Below are positions 55,482 to 64,000 of a DNA stretch of 64,000 nucleotides, in pieces. Position 1 is the first letter of the stretch. Each line of letters begins with the position of its first letter. Under the pieces are notes generated by a model that was not told where the DNA came from, did not search any database, and saw only the letters and a list, made by a program, of their open reading frames with translations. The stretch comes from Pseudomonas sp. PH1b (GTDB lineage: Bacteria > Pseudomonadota > Gammaproteobacteria > Pseudomonadales > Pseudomonadaceae), in contig NZ_AYMU01000003.1 of the NCBI RefSeq assembly GCF_000633395.1, positions 124,001 through 188,000 of the forward strand. Direction: 5' to 3'. The translations under genes were made by a program, and so were the position numbers.

Positions 55482-56441
55482 TCAGTGCAACACCGCCAGG
55501 AACGGCAGGTAGGTGACCTTCAGCGGATAGCGCTGCTCCAGGGCATGCAGCGAGCCCTGGGGATCGCGCAAATCGAACACACCACTGATGGCCAGCGCCG
55601 CCAGTTGCGAGTCGGAAACCAGGATCCGCCCATGCTGGTACCGCTCCAGCTCGGCGATCACTTCACCCAGCGGACGTCCGTTGAAGATCAGCTTGCCGCG
55701 CTGCCAGGCGGTCTGGCTGGTGGCATCGACCTTTTGCTGGGCATACAGCGGCTGGCCGGCCTGGTAGTCCACGCGCTGGTCGGCCTGCAGCAGCAAGGGC
55801 GGATGGTCGCCGGTGAACTGCACCTGGCCATCGCGCACCACCACCGTCAGCCGGCTGCCGTCGCGGCGCACGCTGAAGGCACTGGCGGCGCTTTGCAGGC
55901 GCTGGTCCTCGGCCACCACCACAAAGGGCCGCCGGGCATCGGCCAGCGGTTCGAACAGCGCCTCGCCGCCGCGCAGGATCACCTTGCGCTCATGCTCGGA
56001 GTAGGCCACGGACACAGCACTGGCGCTGTTGAGGGTCACGGTCGAGCCATCGGCCAGGATCAGGGTGCGCTGCTGGCCGACGCCGGTGTGGTAATCGGCC
56101 ATGAGCCCCGGCCATTGCTGCCAGCCGATGGCGGTGCCCAGGGCCAGCAGCACGCTGGCCGCCACGGCCGGCCACCAGCGCCGACGCTGGGGGGCTCGTT
56201 GCGCCGCCTGGTGCGCCACGGCGCTTGGGGTGTGCCCCAGGTCACCCCACAATTGCTCCGCCTCTTCGGCCGCCGCGGCGTGGGCCGGGCTGCGCTGGCG
56301 CCATTGCTGGAAGGCCATGCGCTGAGCCGCCGTGGCGTGGCCCGAGTGCAGCAGCACCAGCCAGTCGATGGCAGCGTCGTCGAGGTTCTCGGGGTGTTCG
56401 GGCAGGGTGTTGTCGGCGGCAGGCAAGGAGGCGTCACTCAT
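55482..56441 (-). CDS. FecR-type anti-sigma factor
   Basis: The 319-residue membrane regulator has the FecR N-terminal domain (AAIDWLVLLHSGHATAAQRMAFQQWRQRSPAHA with the conserved Trp residues), one membrane span (about 90-108, WWPAVAASVLLALGTAIGW) and a periplasmic FecR domain that contacts the STN domain of the receptor. It holds the sigma factor inactive and relays the siderophore-occupied receptor signal. Its ATG overlaps the end of the sigma factor gene by eight bases. Confidence 0.93.
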   Translation of the reverse strand: MSDASLPAADNTLPEHPENLDDAAIDWLVLLHSGHATAAQRMAFQQWRQRSPAHAAAAEEAEQLWGDLGHTPSAVAHQAAQRAPQRRRWWPAVAASVLLALGTAIGWQQWPGLMADYHTGVGQQRTLILADGSTVTLNSASAVSVAYSEHERKVILRGGEALFEPLADARRPFVVVAEDQRLQSAASAFSVRRDGSRLTVVVRDGQVQFTGDHPPLLLQADQRVDYQAGQPLYAQQKVDATSQTAWQRGKLIFNGRPLGEVIAELERYQHGRILVSDSQLAALAISGVFDLRDPQGSLHALEQRYPLKVTYLPFLAVLH

Positions 56442-56946
56442 GATGGACTTTCAGCCAGTCGCGGCAATGGCGCAGGGCCTGGCCGATGTATTTTGCCACC
56501 ATGCTTTCGGAAACGCCCAGGCGCAATGCGATCTGCGCCTGGGTCAGGCCTTCCAGGCGATTGAGCAGCAAGGCCTGGCGGGCATTCTCCGAGAGTTGCG
56601 CCAGGGCCTCGTCGAGCACCGCCAGGCGCTCCTTGGCCAGCAGCACGGCCTCCGGTGCCGGTGCCGGTTCCACGGCTTCGGTGTGCTCCCCGGTGTCGCC
56701 GTGGCTGGCCGCCAGGCGCTGCTCGCGGCGCAGGGTGTCGATGGCCAGGTTGCCGGCCACGCGGAAGATGAAACGGCGGTCGTTGTGCACCTCGACGCTC
56801 TGCTGATCGACCTTGAGCAGCTTGAGGTAGGTTTCCTGGGCCACGTCGGCCGCCCGCTGGCGATCGCTCATGCGCCGGGTGAGAAACTTCAGCAGGTCGT
56901 CGTAGTGCTCTTGGAAACTGCGCAGCAGGCTGGGTGTCGGCAGCAT
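56434..56946 (-). CDS. FecI-type ECF sigma factor
   Basis: This 170-residue extracytoplasmic-function sigma factor has region 2 (HYDDLLKFLTRRMSDRQRAADVAQETYLKLLK; DRRFIFRVAGNLAIDTLRRE) and region 4 (LSENARQALLLNRLEGLTQAQIALRLGVSESMVAKYIGQALRHCR). Both match the iron-starvation FecI group. It is the first gene of the unit and is preceded by a Fur-like box. The start was chosen at MLPTPSLLRS, the first plausible start inside a much longer open frame that runs antisense into the permease gene. Expected target: the receptor promoter. Confidence 0.93.
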   Translation of the reverse strand: MLPTPSLLRSFQEHYDDLLKFLTRRMSDRQRAADVAQETYLKLLKVDQQSVEVHNDRRFIFRVAGNLAIDTLRREQRLAASHGDTGEHTEAVEPAPAPEAVLLAKERLAVLDEALAQLSENARQALLLNRLEGLTQAQIALRLGVSESMVAKYIGQALRHCRDWLKVHHE

Positions 56947-56990
56947 CGAGGGGCGGTCCGCAAATCGGGGCCGGGGATTATTCCACAAAG

Positions 56991-57009
56991 GCAAATGAGA
57001 AACAGTATC
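56991..57009 (-). promoter_or_regulatory. Fur-box-like site before fecI-type gene
   Basis: On the minus strand GATACTGTTTCTCATTTGC matches the 19-base Fur consensus at about 13 positions. It lies about 45 bp upstream of the sigma factor ATG, where Fur repression is expected. Confidence 0.5.
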
Positions 57010-57204
57010 TTTCGTATCCCTGCAAAGTAACGGGTTTTCGCCGATTTGCCCTTCAGGCTGCGGCGCCTTTCTGGCATCCTGCGCCTCCTTTTTTCCGACC
57101 GGGCTCGCAAGCTGTGGCCGATGCCCCGCTTTTGCGGCCCAAGTCCCGTCCACTTTCCGGCGTGTGCGCCCGTTGTCTGCACACGCCACTGGCAGGCCTT
57201 TTCC

Positions 57205-58644
57205 ATGACCGCACCTGATCGCTCCCCGCCCCGCTACAAGTCCGACCTGATCTACGGTCTCAACGACCGCCCGCATTTCAGCGCGGCGATCTTCGCCGCC
57301 CTGCAGCACGTGCTGGCCAGTTTCGTCGGGATCATCAGCCCGACCCTGATCTTCGGCGGCGTGCTGGGCCTTGAAAGCGAACTGCCCTACCTGATCAGCA
57401 TGGCGCTGTTCGTCTCGGGCCTGGGCACCTTTGTCCAGGCCCGGCGCCTGGGGCCGATCGGTTCCGGGCTGCTGTGCGTGCAGGGCACCAGCTTTTCCTT
57501 TATCAGCGTGCTGCTCAGCGCCGGGTTCATGGTCAAGGGCCGTGGCGGCAGCACTGAAGACATCCTCTCGACCATCTTCGGCATCTGCTTTGTCGCGGCT
57601 TTCATCGAGATGTTCCTCAGCCAGTTCATCGGCAAGCTGCGCAAGCTGATCACCCCGGTGGTCACCGGCACCATCATCACCCTGATGGGCCTGTCGCTGA
57701 TCAAGGTGGCGGTCACCGACATGGCCGGCGGCTACGGCGCCAGCGACCTGGGGGCAGCGAGCAACCTGGGCCTGGCGGCGCTGGTACTGCTGACCATCGT
57801 GGTGCTCAACCGCTTCAACCACCCGATGCTGCGCCTGGGCTCCATCGTCATCGGCCTGACCCTGGGCTTCTTCGTCGCCTGGCTGCTGGGCCGGGTCGAC
57901 CTGGCGGCGATGCCCGAGGTGCCCCTGGTCAGCGTGCCAGTGCCGTTCAAGTACGGTTTCTCCTTCGACCTGATCGCCTTCATTCCCCTGGCGGTGATCT
58001 TCCTGATCTCGCCCCTGGAAGCCGCCGGCGACCTGACCGCCAATTCGATGATTTCCCAGCAGCCGGTGAAAGGCCCGCTGTACATCAAGCGCATCAAGTC
58101 CGGGCTGCTGGCGGACGGCTTCAACTCGGCGGTGGCGGCGGTGTTCAACAGCCTGCCGATGGTGACCTTCGCCCAGAACAACGGGGTGATCCAGCTGACC
58201 GGCGTGGCCAGCCGCTACGTGGCCTACTTCATTGCCGGGCTGCTGGTGCTGCTGGGGCTGTTCCCGGTGATCGGCGCGGTGCTGCAACTGATGCCCAAGC
58301 CGGTGCTGGGCGGCGCCACCCTGATCATGTTCGGCACCGTGGCGGTGGCCGGGATCAAGATCCTCGCCGAAGCCGGGCTGCACCGACGCAACGTGCTGAT
58401 CGTGGCCATCTCCTTAGGCATGGGCCTGGGGGTCGCGGCGGTGCCCGAGGTGCTGCGCGAGCTGCCCAAGGCCTTGCACAATATCTTCGAATCGCCGATC
58501 ACCGTGGGGGCCTTCTGCGCGATCTTCCTCAACATCTTCCTGCCGGAAGAATTCCTCGAACTGGAAGAGGACGAGTTCGACCCGGAAGCCGCGACCCTGA
58601 AGGTCATGCAGGACCCGGACATGAGCGCCAAAGCGAACTCCTGA
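57205..58644 (+). CDS. NCS2 nucleobase (xanthine/uracil-type) permease
   Basis: The 479-residue permease has about 12-14 membrane spans. Family signatures are YGLNDRPHFSAAIFAALQHVLASFVGIISPTLI, QGTSFSFISVLLSAGFMVKG, the EAAGDLTANSM region in LEAAGDLTANSMISQQPV and NSLPMVTFAQNNGVIQLTGVASRYV. The QNNGVIQLT motif groups it with xanthine/urate NCS2 transporters (PbuX/UacT type). The exact base is not certain. An upstream 53-codon extension was discarded. No purine catabolic genes adjoin it, and no purine riboswitch fold was seen in the 250-bp leader. Confidence 0.9.
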   Translation: MTAPDRSPPRYKSDLIYGLNDRPHFSAAIFAALQHVLASFVGIISPTLIFGGVLGLESELPYLISMALFVSGLGTFVQARRLGPIGSGLLCVQGTSFSFISVLLSAGFMVKGRGGSTEDILSTIFGICFVAAFIEMFLSQFIGKLRKLITPVVTGTIITLMGLSLIKVAVTDMAGGYGASDLGAASNLGLAALVLLTIVVLNRFNHPMLRLGSIVIGLTLGFFVAWLLGRVDLAAMPEVPLVSVPVPFKYGFSFDLIAFIPLAVIFLISPLEAAGDLTANSMISQQPVKGPLYIKRIKSGLLADGFNSAVAAVFNSLPMVTFAQNNGVIQLTGVASRYVAYFIAGLLVLLGLFPVIGAVLQLMPKPVLGGATLIMFGTVAVAGIKILAEAGLHRRNVLIVAISLGMGLGVAAVPEVLRELPKALHNIFESPITVGAFCAIFLNIFLPEEFLELEEDEFDPEAATLKVMQDPDMSAKANS

Positions 58645-58670
58645 AGCCGTTCGGCGTCTATGCTGCGTGC

Positions 58671-58687
58671 GGCCCCGTCCCGGGGCC
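58671..58687 (+). terminator. GC hairpin after nucleobase permease gene
   Basis: GGCCCCG (58671-58677) pairs with CGGGGCC (58681-58687) around TCC, 27 bases after the permease stop. There is no T-run. Probable weak terminator. Confidence 0.45.
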
Positions 58688-58773
58688 CCACAGTCGGCGC
58701 CGGCCTTGCCAGCGCGCCGCTACTCGGCAGGGCCCGCGCCCTGCTCACCCGCCCTCCTGCAGACAGGTAGCCC

Positions 58774-59235
58774 ATGCGCAAACTCATCGCCCTGACCCTG
58801 GTCCTCCTCAGCCTGAGCGCCTGCGCCCTGTTGCCCAACCGTGATCCCCTGGCGATCAACGTGGTGGGCATAGAACCGCTGCCGAGCCAGGAGCTGGAGA
58901 TGCGCTTTGCGGTAAAGCTGCGCCTGCAGAACCCCAACGAGAACGTCATCGACTACAACGGCATCGCCCTGGACCTTGAGGTCAACGGCCGGCCACTGGC
59001 CTCGGGGGTCAGCGACCAGCAGGGCCGCATCGGCCGCTACTCCGAAGAAATCCTGGTGATTCCGGTGAGCGTCTCGGCCTTCTCGGTGCTGCGCCAGACC
59101 CTGGGCCTGAGCCAGACCCAGAGCCTGGACAACCTGCCCTACGTGCTGCGCGGCAAGCTCGCCGGCGGGCTGTTCGGCACCCAGCGCTTCATCGACCGCG
59201 GGCAGATCAGCCTGAACAACCCGGGCGCCTGGTAA
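58774..59235 (+). CDS. LEA type 2 family lipoprotein
   Basis: The 153-residue lipoprotein has a lipobox LSAC with Cys17, followed by ALLPNRDPLAINVVGIEPLPSQELEMRFAVKLRLQNPN, the water-stress/hypersensitive-response (LEA14) fold. The double beta-sandwich pattern continues with VNGRPLASGVSDQQG and PVSVSAFSVLRQTLGL. The residue after Cys is Ala, so outer-membrane sorting is expected. Function is unknown and may relate to desiccation or envelope stress. It ends seven bases before the convergent glutaminase gene. Confidence 0.88.
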   Translation: MRKLIALTLVLLSLSACALLPNRDPLAINVVGIEPLPSQELEMRFAVKLRLQNPNENVIDYNGIALDLEVNGRPLASGVSDQQGRIGRYSEEILVIPVSVSAFSVLRQTLGLSQTQSLDNLPYVLRGKLAGGLFGTQRFIDRGQISLNNPGAW

Positions 59236-59242
59236 GGCGCCT

Positions 59243-60151
59243 TCAGAACACCGACCAGCCGATCCTTTGGCTGAGCAGCTCCAGGGCCGCCATGCCCGCC
59301 AGCGAATTGCCCGCGGCGTTCAGTTCCGGCGACCACACGCAGACCGTGAACTGCCCCGGCACCACCGCGACAATCCCCCCGCCCACCCCGCTCTTGCCCG
59401 GCAAGCCGACTCGATAGGCAAAGTTGCCGGCCTCGTCGTACAAGCCGCTGGTGGCCATGATCGAGTTGACCTGCTGAGTCTGGCGGCGCGTCAAGACCTG
59501 CTCGCCGCTGTGTTTGCAAAAGCCGTCATTGGCCAGGAAACAGAACGCCCGGGCCAGGTCGACACAGCTCATGCGCAAGGCGCAATGGCTGAAATAGCTG
59601 CGCAGCACCACTTCCACATCATTGTGAAAATTACCGAAGGACTGCATCAGGTAGGCCATGGCCGCGTTGCGCGCACGGTGCTGGTATTCCGACTCGGCGA
59701 CCTTGCCGTCCACCATCACCTGCGGGTTGCCCGACAAACGTCGGGCAAAGTCGCGCATGGACAGCACCGGCGCGGCAAACCGCGACTGGTTGATGTCGCA
59801 GATCACCAGGGCCCCGGCGTTGATGAAGGGGTTGCGCGGCCGGCCACGCTCGAACTCCAACTGCACCAGGGAGTTGAACGGCTGGCCGGAAGGCTCATGG
59901 CCCAGGCGTTGCCAGATCGCCTCGCCGGAATGGCCGATGGCCTGTACCAGGCTGAAGACCTTGGAAATGCTCTGCACCGAGAACAAGGTATCGGCGTCCC
60001 CGGCACTGAACACCTGGCCGTCGTTGCCATACACGGCAATTCCCAACTGATTGGCCGGCACATCCGCCAGGGCCGGGATGTAATTGGCAACCTGGCCCTG
60101 GCCAATCAGGGGACGGACTTCATCGAGGATCTGGTTCAACAACGCTTGCAT
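59243..60151 (-). CDS. glsB: Glutaminase
   Basis: This 302-residue serine-type glutaminase of the beta-lactamase-like fold hydrolyses glutamine to glutamate and ammonia. The catalytic SxxK motif is [10 protein letters not shown] (Ser61, Lys64). Other conserved parts are [60 protein letters not shown] and [29 protein letters not shown]. Length is the family norm. ATG 60151 was chosen by alignment memory of the family start [12 protein letters not shown] codons four and five residues upstream are possible. No transporter adjoins it. Confidence 0.93.
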   Translation of the reverse strand: MQALLNQILDEVRPLIGQGQVANYIPALADVPANQLGIAVYGNDGQVFSAGDADTLFSVQSISKVFSLVQAIGHSGEAIWQRLGHEPSGQPFNSLVQLEFERGRPRNPFINAGALVICDINQSRFAAPVLSMRDFARRLSGNPQVMVDGKVAESEYQHRARNAAMAYLMQSFGNFHNDVEVVLRSYFSHCALRMSCVDLARAFCFLANDGFCKHSGEQVLTRRQTQQVNSIMATSGLYDEAGNFAYRVGLPGKSGVGGGIVAVVPGQFTVCVWSPELNAAGNSLAGMAALELLSQRIGWSVF

Positions 60152-60552
60152 GGTCGGGCTCATCATCACGGGCCCCGATACGGCTGCGGGGCTATGGCTG
60201 CTAGACGCACGCCGGCACCCGCGCAGCACAGTCAACCGGCAACCCAGGGCAGGACCAGCGCAGAAACAGGCCAGGGCCGCCCTTGCTGGCGCACCTGCAC
60301 GGATAGGGAAATCCGCACAAATGAATCGAAATGCAATTGATATTCGATCATTTCCAACAATTAAAAAGCCAATAGACTGCTGACACAGATCACCTTGAAA
60401 CAGGCATTACAAGCTAGAATACTCTCCGGTTCGCGTGCAAAAACCTGTCACAACCGCCTTAATTGCCGCCAGCCACCGCTTCGTGCATCGCGCCCTTGAA
60501 CAGCACCCGAGTCGTTTTCAGCGGCCCCACTGCAACAGTCGATGCTTACGCC
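60152..60552. other. Divergent spacer, glutaminase to ferric-reductase-like gene
   Basis: This 401-bp non-coding region is GC-rich up to 60290 and AT-rich after that. TTGAAA (60395-60400) and AATACT (60418-60423) with a 17-base spacer are a possible promoter for the plus-strand gene. No operator dyad, RNA gene or small ORF with a good ribosome site was seen. Confidence 0.45.
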
Positions 60553-61839
60553 ATGACGGCATTTCCTCATCGGAGTCATGCACCTTTGAAAACCTGGCAT
60601 ACGATCATCGGCATCTTGCTGATCACCACCTTCACTCTCCTGCTGGAGATCCCCGCCGATACCTGGCTGACCTCCGCCACCCTGAGCCTGGTGCTCGGCA
60701 GCGCGGCCCTGGCCTACATGGCCGTGTCCTGCCTGCTGGCCAGCCGCTGGGGCTTCGTCGAGCGCCTGTTCGGCGGCCTGGACCGGGTCTACGAGGCACA
60801 CAAGTGGCTGGGCATCTGGGCCCTGGCATTCGCCAGCTATCACCTGGTGTTCAAGGCCAACCTCGAGCAATGGAACAGCGTGCCGATCCTCGAACTGTCG
60901 AAATACTGGACGCGCATGGTGCGCCAACTGAGCTACGTGGCCCTGGGCCTGATCGTTCTGTTGGCATTGAACCGCAACATCCCCTACAGCCAGTGGCGCT
61001 GGTGGCACAAGCTGTCCGGCCCGCTGTTCCTGATCGTCATCCTGCACTGGCTGAGCTTCAAGTCGCCGATCGCCCTGGACACGCCGTCGGGCATCTGGCT
61101 CACCGTGCTGTGTACCCTCGGCGTGCTCGGTGCCTTGTACAAGCTGCTGCTCTACCCCTGGGTGGCCAAGGTCGGCGAATACCGGGTGACCTCGGTCAAG
61201 GTGGAAAAACACTCCCTGCACCTGGAATTGACGCCGGAGGGCCGGGGTTTCCCCTTCAAGGCCGGGCAGTTCGCCTTTCTCTCGCTCCAGGAAAAGGGCT
61301 TGCGCGAACCCCACCCGTTCACCATTGCCAGCGCCGAGGCCCACGACGGACGCATCGAGTTCGTGATCCGCGCCCTGGGCGACTACACCCAACGGCTGCG
61401 CCAGCAGGTGAAGGTCGGCATGCGGGCCGATATCTATGCGCCCTATGGCCGCTTCAAGCGCCCCGAGGCCGGCACCCGGGAAATCTGGATCGGTGGCGGG
61501 GTCGGCATCTCGCCCTTCATTTCCTGGCTGCAGGATGCGTCCGCGGGGCAGTTCGACAAGGCCACCCTGGTCTACTGCTACAACCCGTCCCGGGCCTTTC
61601 CCAGCGTCGATGCCCTGCAAGGCATGGCCCAGGCCCGGGGGGCGACCTTCGTTGGCAACAGCGGCGGCGTCGAGGCCCTGGCCCAGACCCTGAAGCGTGC
61701 AGCGGCAGAAACCGACCCCAAGGAAATCCAGATCAGCTTCTGCGGCCCCAAGGGCCTGCTGGGCCGAGTGCGGGAGCTGATGAGCGAATGCCGGATTCCC
61801 GAAGGCAACCTGCATTACGAGTTCTTCGAGTTCCGCTGA
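60553..61839 (+). CDS. Ferric reductase-like transmembrane flavoprotein
   Basis: The 428-residue protein has an N-terminal ferric-reductase-like membrane domain of about six spans with the haem-binding His residues in VYEAHKWLGIWALAFASYHLVF and WWHKLSGPLFLIVILHWL. The cytoplasmic flavoprotein half has an FAD segment, EPHPFTIASA, and an NAD(P) segment, GGGVGISPFISWL with SFCGPKGL. Such proteins move electrons from NAD(P)H across the inner membrane to haem, iron or another acceptor. ATG 60553 lacks a clear ribosome site. The frame stays open 30 codons upstream without similarity. It is divergent from glutaminase. Confidence 0.87.
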   Translation: MTAFPHRSHAPLKTWHTIIGILLITTFTLLLEIPADTWLTSATLSLVLGSAALAYMAVSCLLASRWGFVERLFGGLDRVYEAHKWLGIWALAFASYHLVFKANLEQWNSVPILELSKYWTRMVRQLSYVALGLIVLLALNRNIPYSQWRWWHKLSGPLFLIVILHWLSFKSPIALDTPSGIWLTVLCTLGVLGALYKLLLYPWVAKVGEYRVTSVKVEKHSLHLELTPEGRGFPFKAGQFAFLSLQEKGLREPHPFTIASAEAHDGRIEFVIRALGDYTQRLRQQVKVGMRADIYAPYGRFKRPEAGTREIWIGGGVGISPFISWLQDASAGQFDKATLVYCYNPSRAFPSVDALQGMAQARGATFVGNSGGVEALAQTLKRAAAETDPKEIQISFCGPKGLLGRVRELMSECRIPEGNLHYEFFEFR

Positions 61840-63378
61840 TCAGTCAGCCCCGCCCTGCGGGTGGCGCCCCTCGTGCAGCGTCGCCCGCACCACCAGTGCC
61901 GCCAACAGGGTGATCACCATCAACACCTGCAACAGCCGGCTGAAGGCTTCGGCATAAACGGCCTGCCACTGTTGCCGTTCGATCCCGGGCAAGGACGCCA
62001 CACTGGCCGCCAGGTCACCACCGGCCAGTTGCCGGGCGGCCAGCAGCACCGGCTCGCCGGGGCTTGCCGCCGCTTCCAGCGCCTGCTGCAACAGCCCCGT
62101 CAGCAGCGCCACCACCAGGGCCAGGGCAATGCCTTCGCCAGCAACCCGCGTGGTGCTGAAAATGCCGCTGGCCATGCCCGCCCGCTCCCTGGGCACCACG
62201 CTCACCGACAGCCCATCCATCAAGCCCCAGGGCAGCCCGCTGCCCAGGCCGATCAGCAGCAGCGGCCAGACCCGCGGCCCGGGGCCCTGCCCTGGGGCCA
62301 CCCGGCTCAACCAGAACAAACCGCCGGCCGCCAGCACCAGGCCCAGGGCCGACAGGTTGCCGGCGCTGAACCAGCGGTTGAGCCAGGCCGCCGCCAGCGG
62401 CACCACCAGCATCGGCGCCGACAAGGCGAGCATCAGCAACCCGGCGTCGATGGCGCCGTAGCCTTCGACGCCGATAAAGCGGATTGGCAGCAGGATCAGC
62501 AACACCACGTAGCAGTAGCAGGTGGCGATGGGCAGCACCTGCACGCCGACAAACCGCGGGTAGCGAAACAGCGACAGATCGAGCATCGGCCGCAGCGCCC
62601 GGCGCTCCACGACAATGAACAGCCACAGCGCCAGCCCGGCCGCCCCCAGCAGCAACCAGACCCAGGGAGTGCCCCAGCCGCTTTGCGGCGCCTGCAGGAT
62701 GCCCCAGGTCAGCAGCACCAGGGCCAGGGTGAAGCTTGCCGTGCCGGGCCAGTCCACACCCCGGGCCTCGGGGTCCCTGGACTCTTCCATGCGCGGTACG
62801 CCAAGCCCCAGGGACAGGCCGCCAATCAAGGCCCCGGAAACGAATATCCCGCGCCAGCCGGCATGCTCCACCAGCACCCCGGCAAGGATCGGCCCGAACG
62901 CCAGGCCGACACCAAAGGTGGTGCCCAGCAAGCTGAAGGCACGGGTTCGCGCGCGGCCCTCGAAGGCCTGGGCCAAGGCCGCCGAACCGCCCGCCAGGGC
63001 GGCGGCGCCGGCCAGCCCCTGGACCCCGCGCAGCAGGTTCAGCCACAGCAGCGACGGCACGAACACCAGGGCCAGGGAGGTCAGCCCGAACAGCGCCACC
63101 CCAAGGCTGAACACGCGCTTGCGGCCAAACTCGTCGGCCAGGGTGCCGGCGGCCATCAGCAGGCTGCCGAAACTCAGCATGAAGGCCTGGGTGGTCCAGC
63201 TCAGGGCCAGGGGGCTGCCCCCCAGTTCACGGCCGATGGCCGGAGTGGCCACGGCCACCCCGACAAAGGTCAGGGGCAGCATCAGCGCCGCCAGGCACAC
63301 CGCCGCCAACACACCGTTGGCGGCTTTTTCACGCCGATGGGTCGCCGCCCCCAGGGATAATTCGAGTTCAGGATCCAC
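61840..63378 (-). CDS. MFS drug-efflux transporter, DHA2 type
   Basis: The 512-residue major-facilitator protein has about 14 spans. Diagnostic segments are LPLTFVGVAVATPAIGREL, SWTTQAFMLSFGSLLMAAGTLADEFGRKRVFSLG (motif A), LLRGVQGLAGAAALAGGSAAL and the antiporter motif GTTFGVGLAFGPILAGVLVEHAGWRGIF (motif C). The start is placed at GTG 63378, five bases after GGAGGTGAGT; an upstream frame of 42 codons lacks support. It is divergent from a LysR gene, a common arrangement for inducible efflux pumps. Substrates cannot be inferred. Confidence 0.88.
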   Translation of the reverse strand: MDPELELSLGAATHRREKAANGVLAAVCLAALMLPLTFVGVAVATPAIGRELGGSPLALSWTTQAFMLSFGSLLMAAGTLADEFGRKRVFSLGVALFGLTSLALVFVPSLLWLNLLRGVQGLAGAAALAGGSAALAQAFEGRARTRAFSLLGTTFGVGLAFGPILAGVLVEHAGWRGIFVSGALIGGLSLGLGVPRMEESRDPEARGVDWPGTASFTLALVLLTWGILQAPQSGWGTPWVWLLLGAAGLALWLFIVVERRALRPMLDLSLFRYPRFVGVQVLPIATCYCYVVLLILLPIRFIGVEGYGAIDAGLLMLALSAPMLVVPLAAAWLNRWFSAGNLSALGLVLAAGGLFWLSRVAPGQGPGPRVWPLLLIGLGSGLPWGLMDGLSVSVVPRERAGMASGIFSTTRVAGEGIALALVVALLTGLLQQALEAAASPGEPVLLAARQLAGGDLAASVASLPGIERQQWQAVYAEAFSRLLQVLMVITLLAALVVRATLHEGRHPQGGAD

Positions 63379-63503
63379 ACTCACCTCCACGCCCTGGCCA
63401 TCAGGGTTGCCGGAAAAAATCCATGGTAGGGATGCCGCAATCGACGAAAAACAGGGCATTCTTCCGGTCTTTACGGACAGAAACGCTTGAATCAAGGTGA
63501 GCA

Positions 63504-64000
63504 ATGGACAACCTCAACGGTCTGCAGGTGTTTGTCTGCGTGGTCCAGAGTGGCAGCCTGGTGGCCGCCGGCGCGCGCCTGGGGCTATCGGCCTCGGCGG
63601 TGGGCAAGTCCCTGGCGCGCCTGGAACAGCGCCTTGGGGTGCGCCTGCTGAACCGCAGTACCCGGCGCATCAGCCTGACCGACGAAGGCGCGCTGTTCTA
63701 CGAGCGCGGCCAGCGCATCGTCGAACAGGTGCAGGAAGCCGAGACCGAACTGGCGCGTATCAGCGACACGCCCCGGGGCCGGTTGCGGGTCAGCCTGCCA
63801 GCAATCGGCTATCGCATGCTGCTGCCGATCCTTCCAGAGTTTTCCAGCCGTTACCCGGACATCGAACTGGACCTGGATTTCAATGACCGGCTGATCGACG
63901 TGATCGCCGAAGGCGTTGACGCGGTGATCCGCAGCGGCGCACTGGCGGATTCGCAACTCAAGTCCCGCAGCCTCGGGCCTTTCGGTTTCGTGCTGATCGG
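63504..64000 (+). CDS. LysR-type regulator, N-terminal part
   Basis: The gene is cut by the window end after about 165 residues. The start at ATG 63504 has AAGGTGAG upstream. The helix-turn-helix (LQVFVCVVQSGSLVAAGARLGLSASAVGKSLARLEQRLGVRLLNRSTRRISLT) and the first half of the effector domain (LRVSLPAIGYRMLLPILPEF) are typical of the LysR family group that includes many AaeR-like and efflux-linked regulators. Divergence from the MFS gene, 125 bp away, makes that pump its likely target. Confidence 0.88.
   Translation, partial: MDNLNGLQVFVCVVQSGSLVAAGARLGLSASAVGKSLARLEQRLGVRLLNRSTRRISLTDEGALFYERGQRIVEQVQEAETELARISDTPRGRLRVSLPAIGYRMLLPILPEFSSRYPDIELDLDFNDRLIDVIAEGVDAVIRSGALADSQLKSRSLGPFGFVLI

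Noticed and set aside
56947..58383. Long upstream extension of the fecI-type frame, antisense to the permease gene
   Set aside because: The extension has no similarity to sigma factors. Normal FecI length is obtained from ATG 56946, next to a Fur-like box.

Overview
The window is chromosomal DNA from a Pseudomonas of the P. fluorescens complex. It is GC-rich and densely coding, with many ATGA/GTGA-type gene overlaps. It carries a complete fapABCDEF functional-amyloid operon, a Pseudomonas-style phenylacetate (paa) catabolic cluster, a short NAD-type gnd linked to zwf, a ptrA-copRS copper-response locus and a FecI/FecR/TonB-receptor iron system. No tRNA, rRNA, prophage, insertion sequence or CRISPR array was seen. 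Coding style is uniform, so the window reads as core or stable accessory chromosome rather than an island.

Layout. 1-6900: housekeeping and small genes (partial secreted hydrolase, azoR with a divergent LysR gene, a YjbR-family gene, DUF1294, uppP, a Cache chemoreceptor, pnuC with an NR-kinase-like gene). 7000-13570: the fap operon, its candidate sigma-54 promoter and upstream palindrome, and a convergent sigma-54 enhancer-binding protein gene. 13570-18210: a candidate small RNA, an 88-residue hypothetical, a Tat-type phospholipase C and a secreted alpha/beta hydrolase. 18211-34400: paaYX on the minus strand, paaFGHIJK and paaABCDE-DUF485-paaL-paaZ on the plus strand. Together these cover uptake, CoA activation, epoxidation, isomerisation, ring opening and beta-oxidation of phenylacetate. 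34834-42324: nhaB, the gnd-zwf-HAD operon, a 58-residue coiled-coil protein and a phosphoethanolamine transferase. 42781-46653: ptrA-like, copR/copS-like genes and chrA. 46653-49635: GNAT, a ZapE-like ATPase, an NTF2-like protein and a WYL regulator. 49848-52906: agmatinase-type ureohydrolase, polyamine-type binding protein and a divergent LysR gene. 52918-56946: TonB receptor, FecR and FecI with two Fur-like boxes. 57205-64000: NCS2 permease, LEA lipoprotein, glutaminase, ferric-reductase-like protein, MFS transporter and a divergent LysR gene cut by the window end.

The best candidates for new biology are regulatory. The fap operon has a -24/-12 element and a perfect palindrome about 72 bp upstream, and lies beside an enhancer-binding protein whose receiver domain lacks the usual phospho-acceptor. 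A terminator-like hairpin sits between fapC and fapD. FapC has His/Asp/Gly-rich segments. A duplicated TTTGCGCAA palindrome precedes the 58-residue gene. A short terminated transcript is predicted upstream of the 88-residue hypothetical. No clearly unknown multi-gene system was found.
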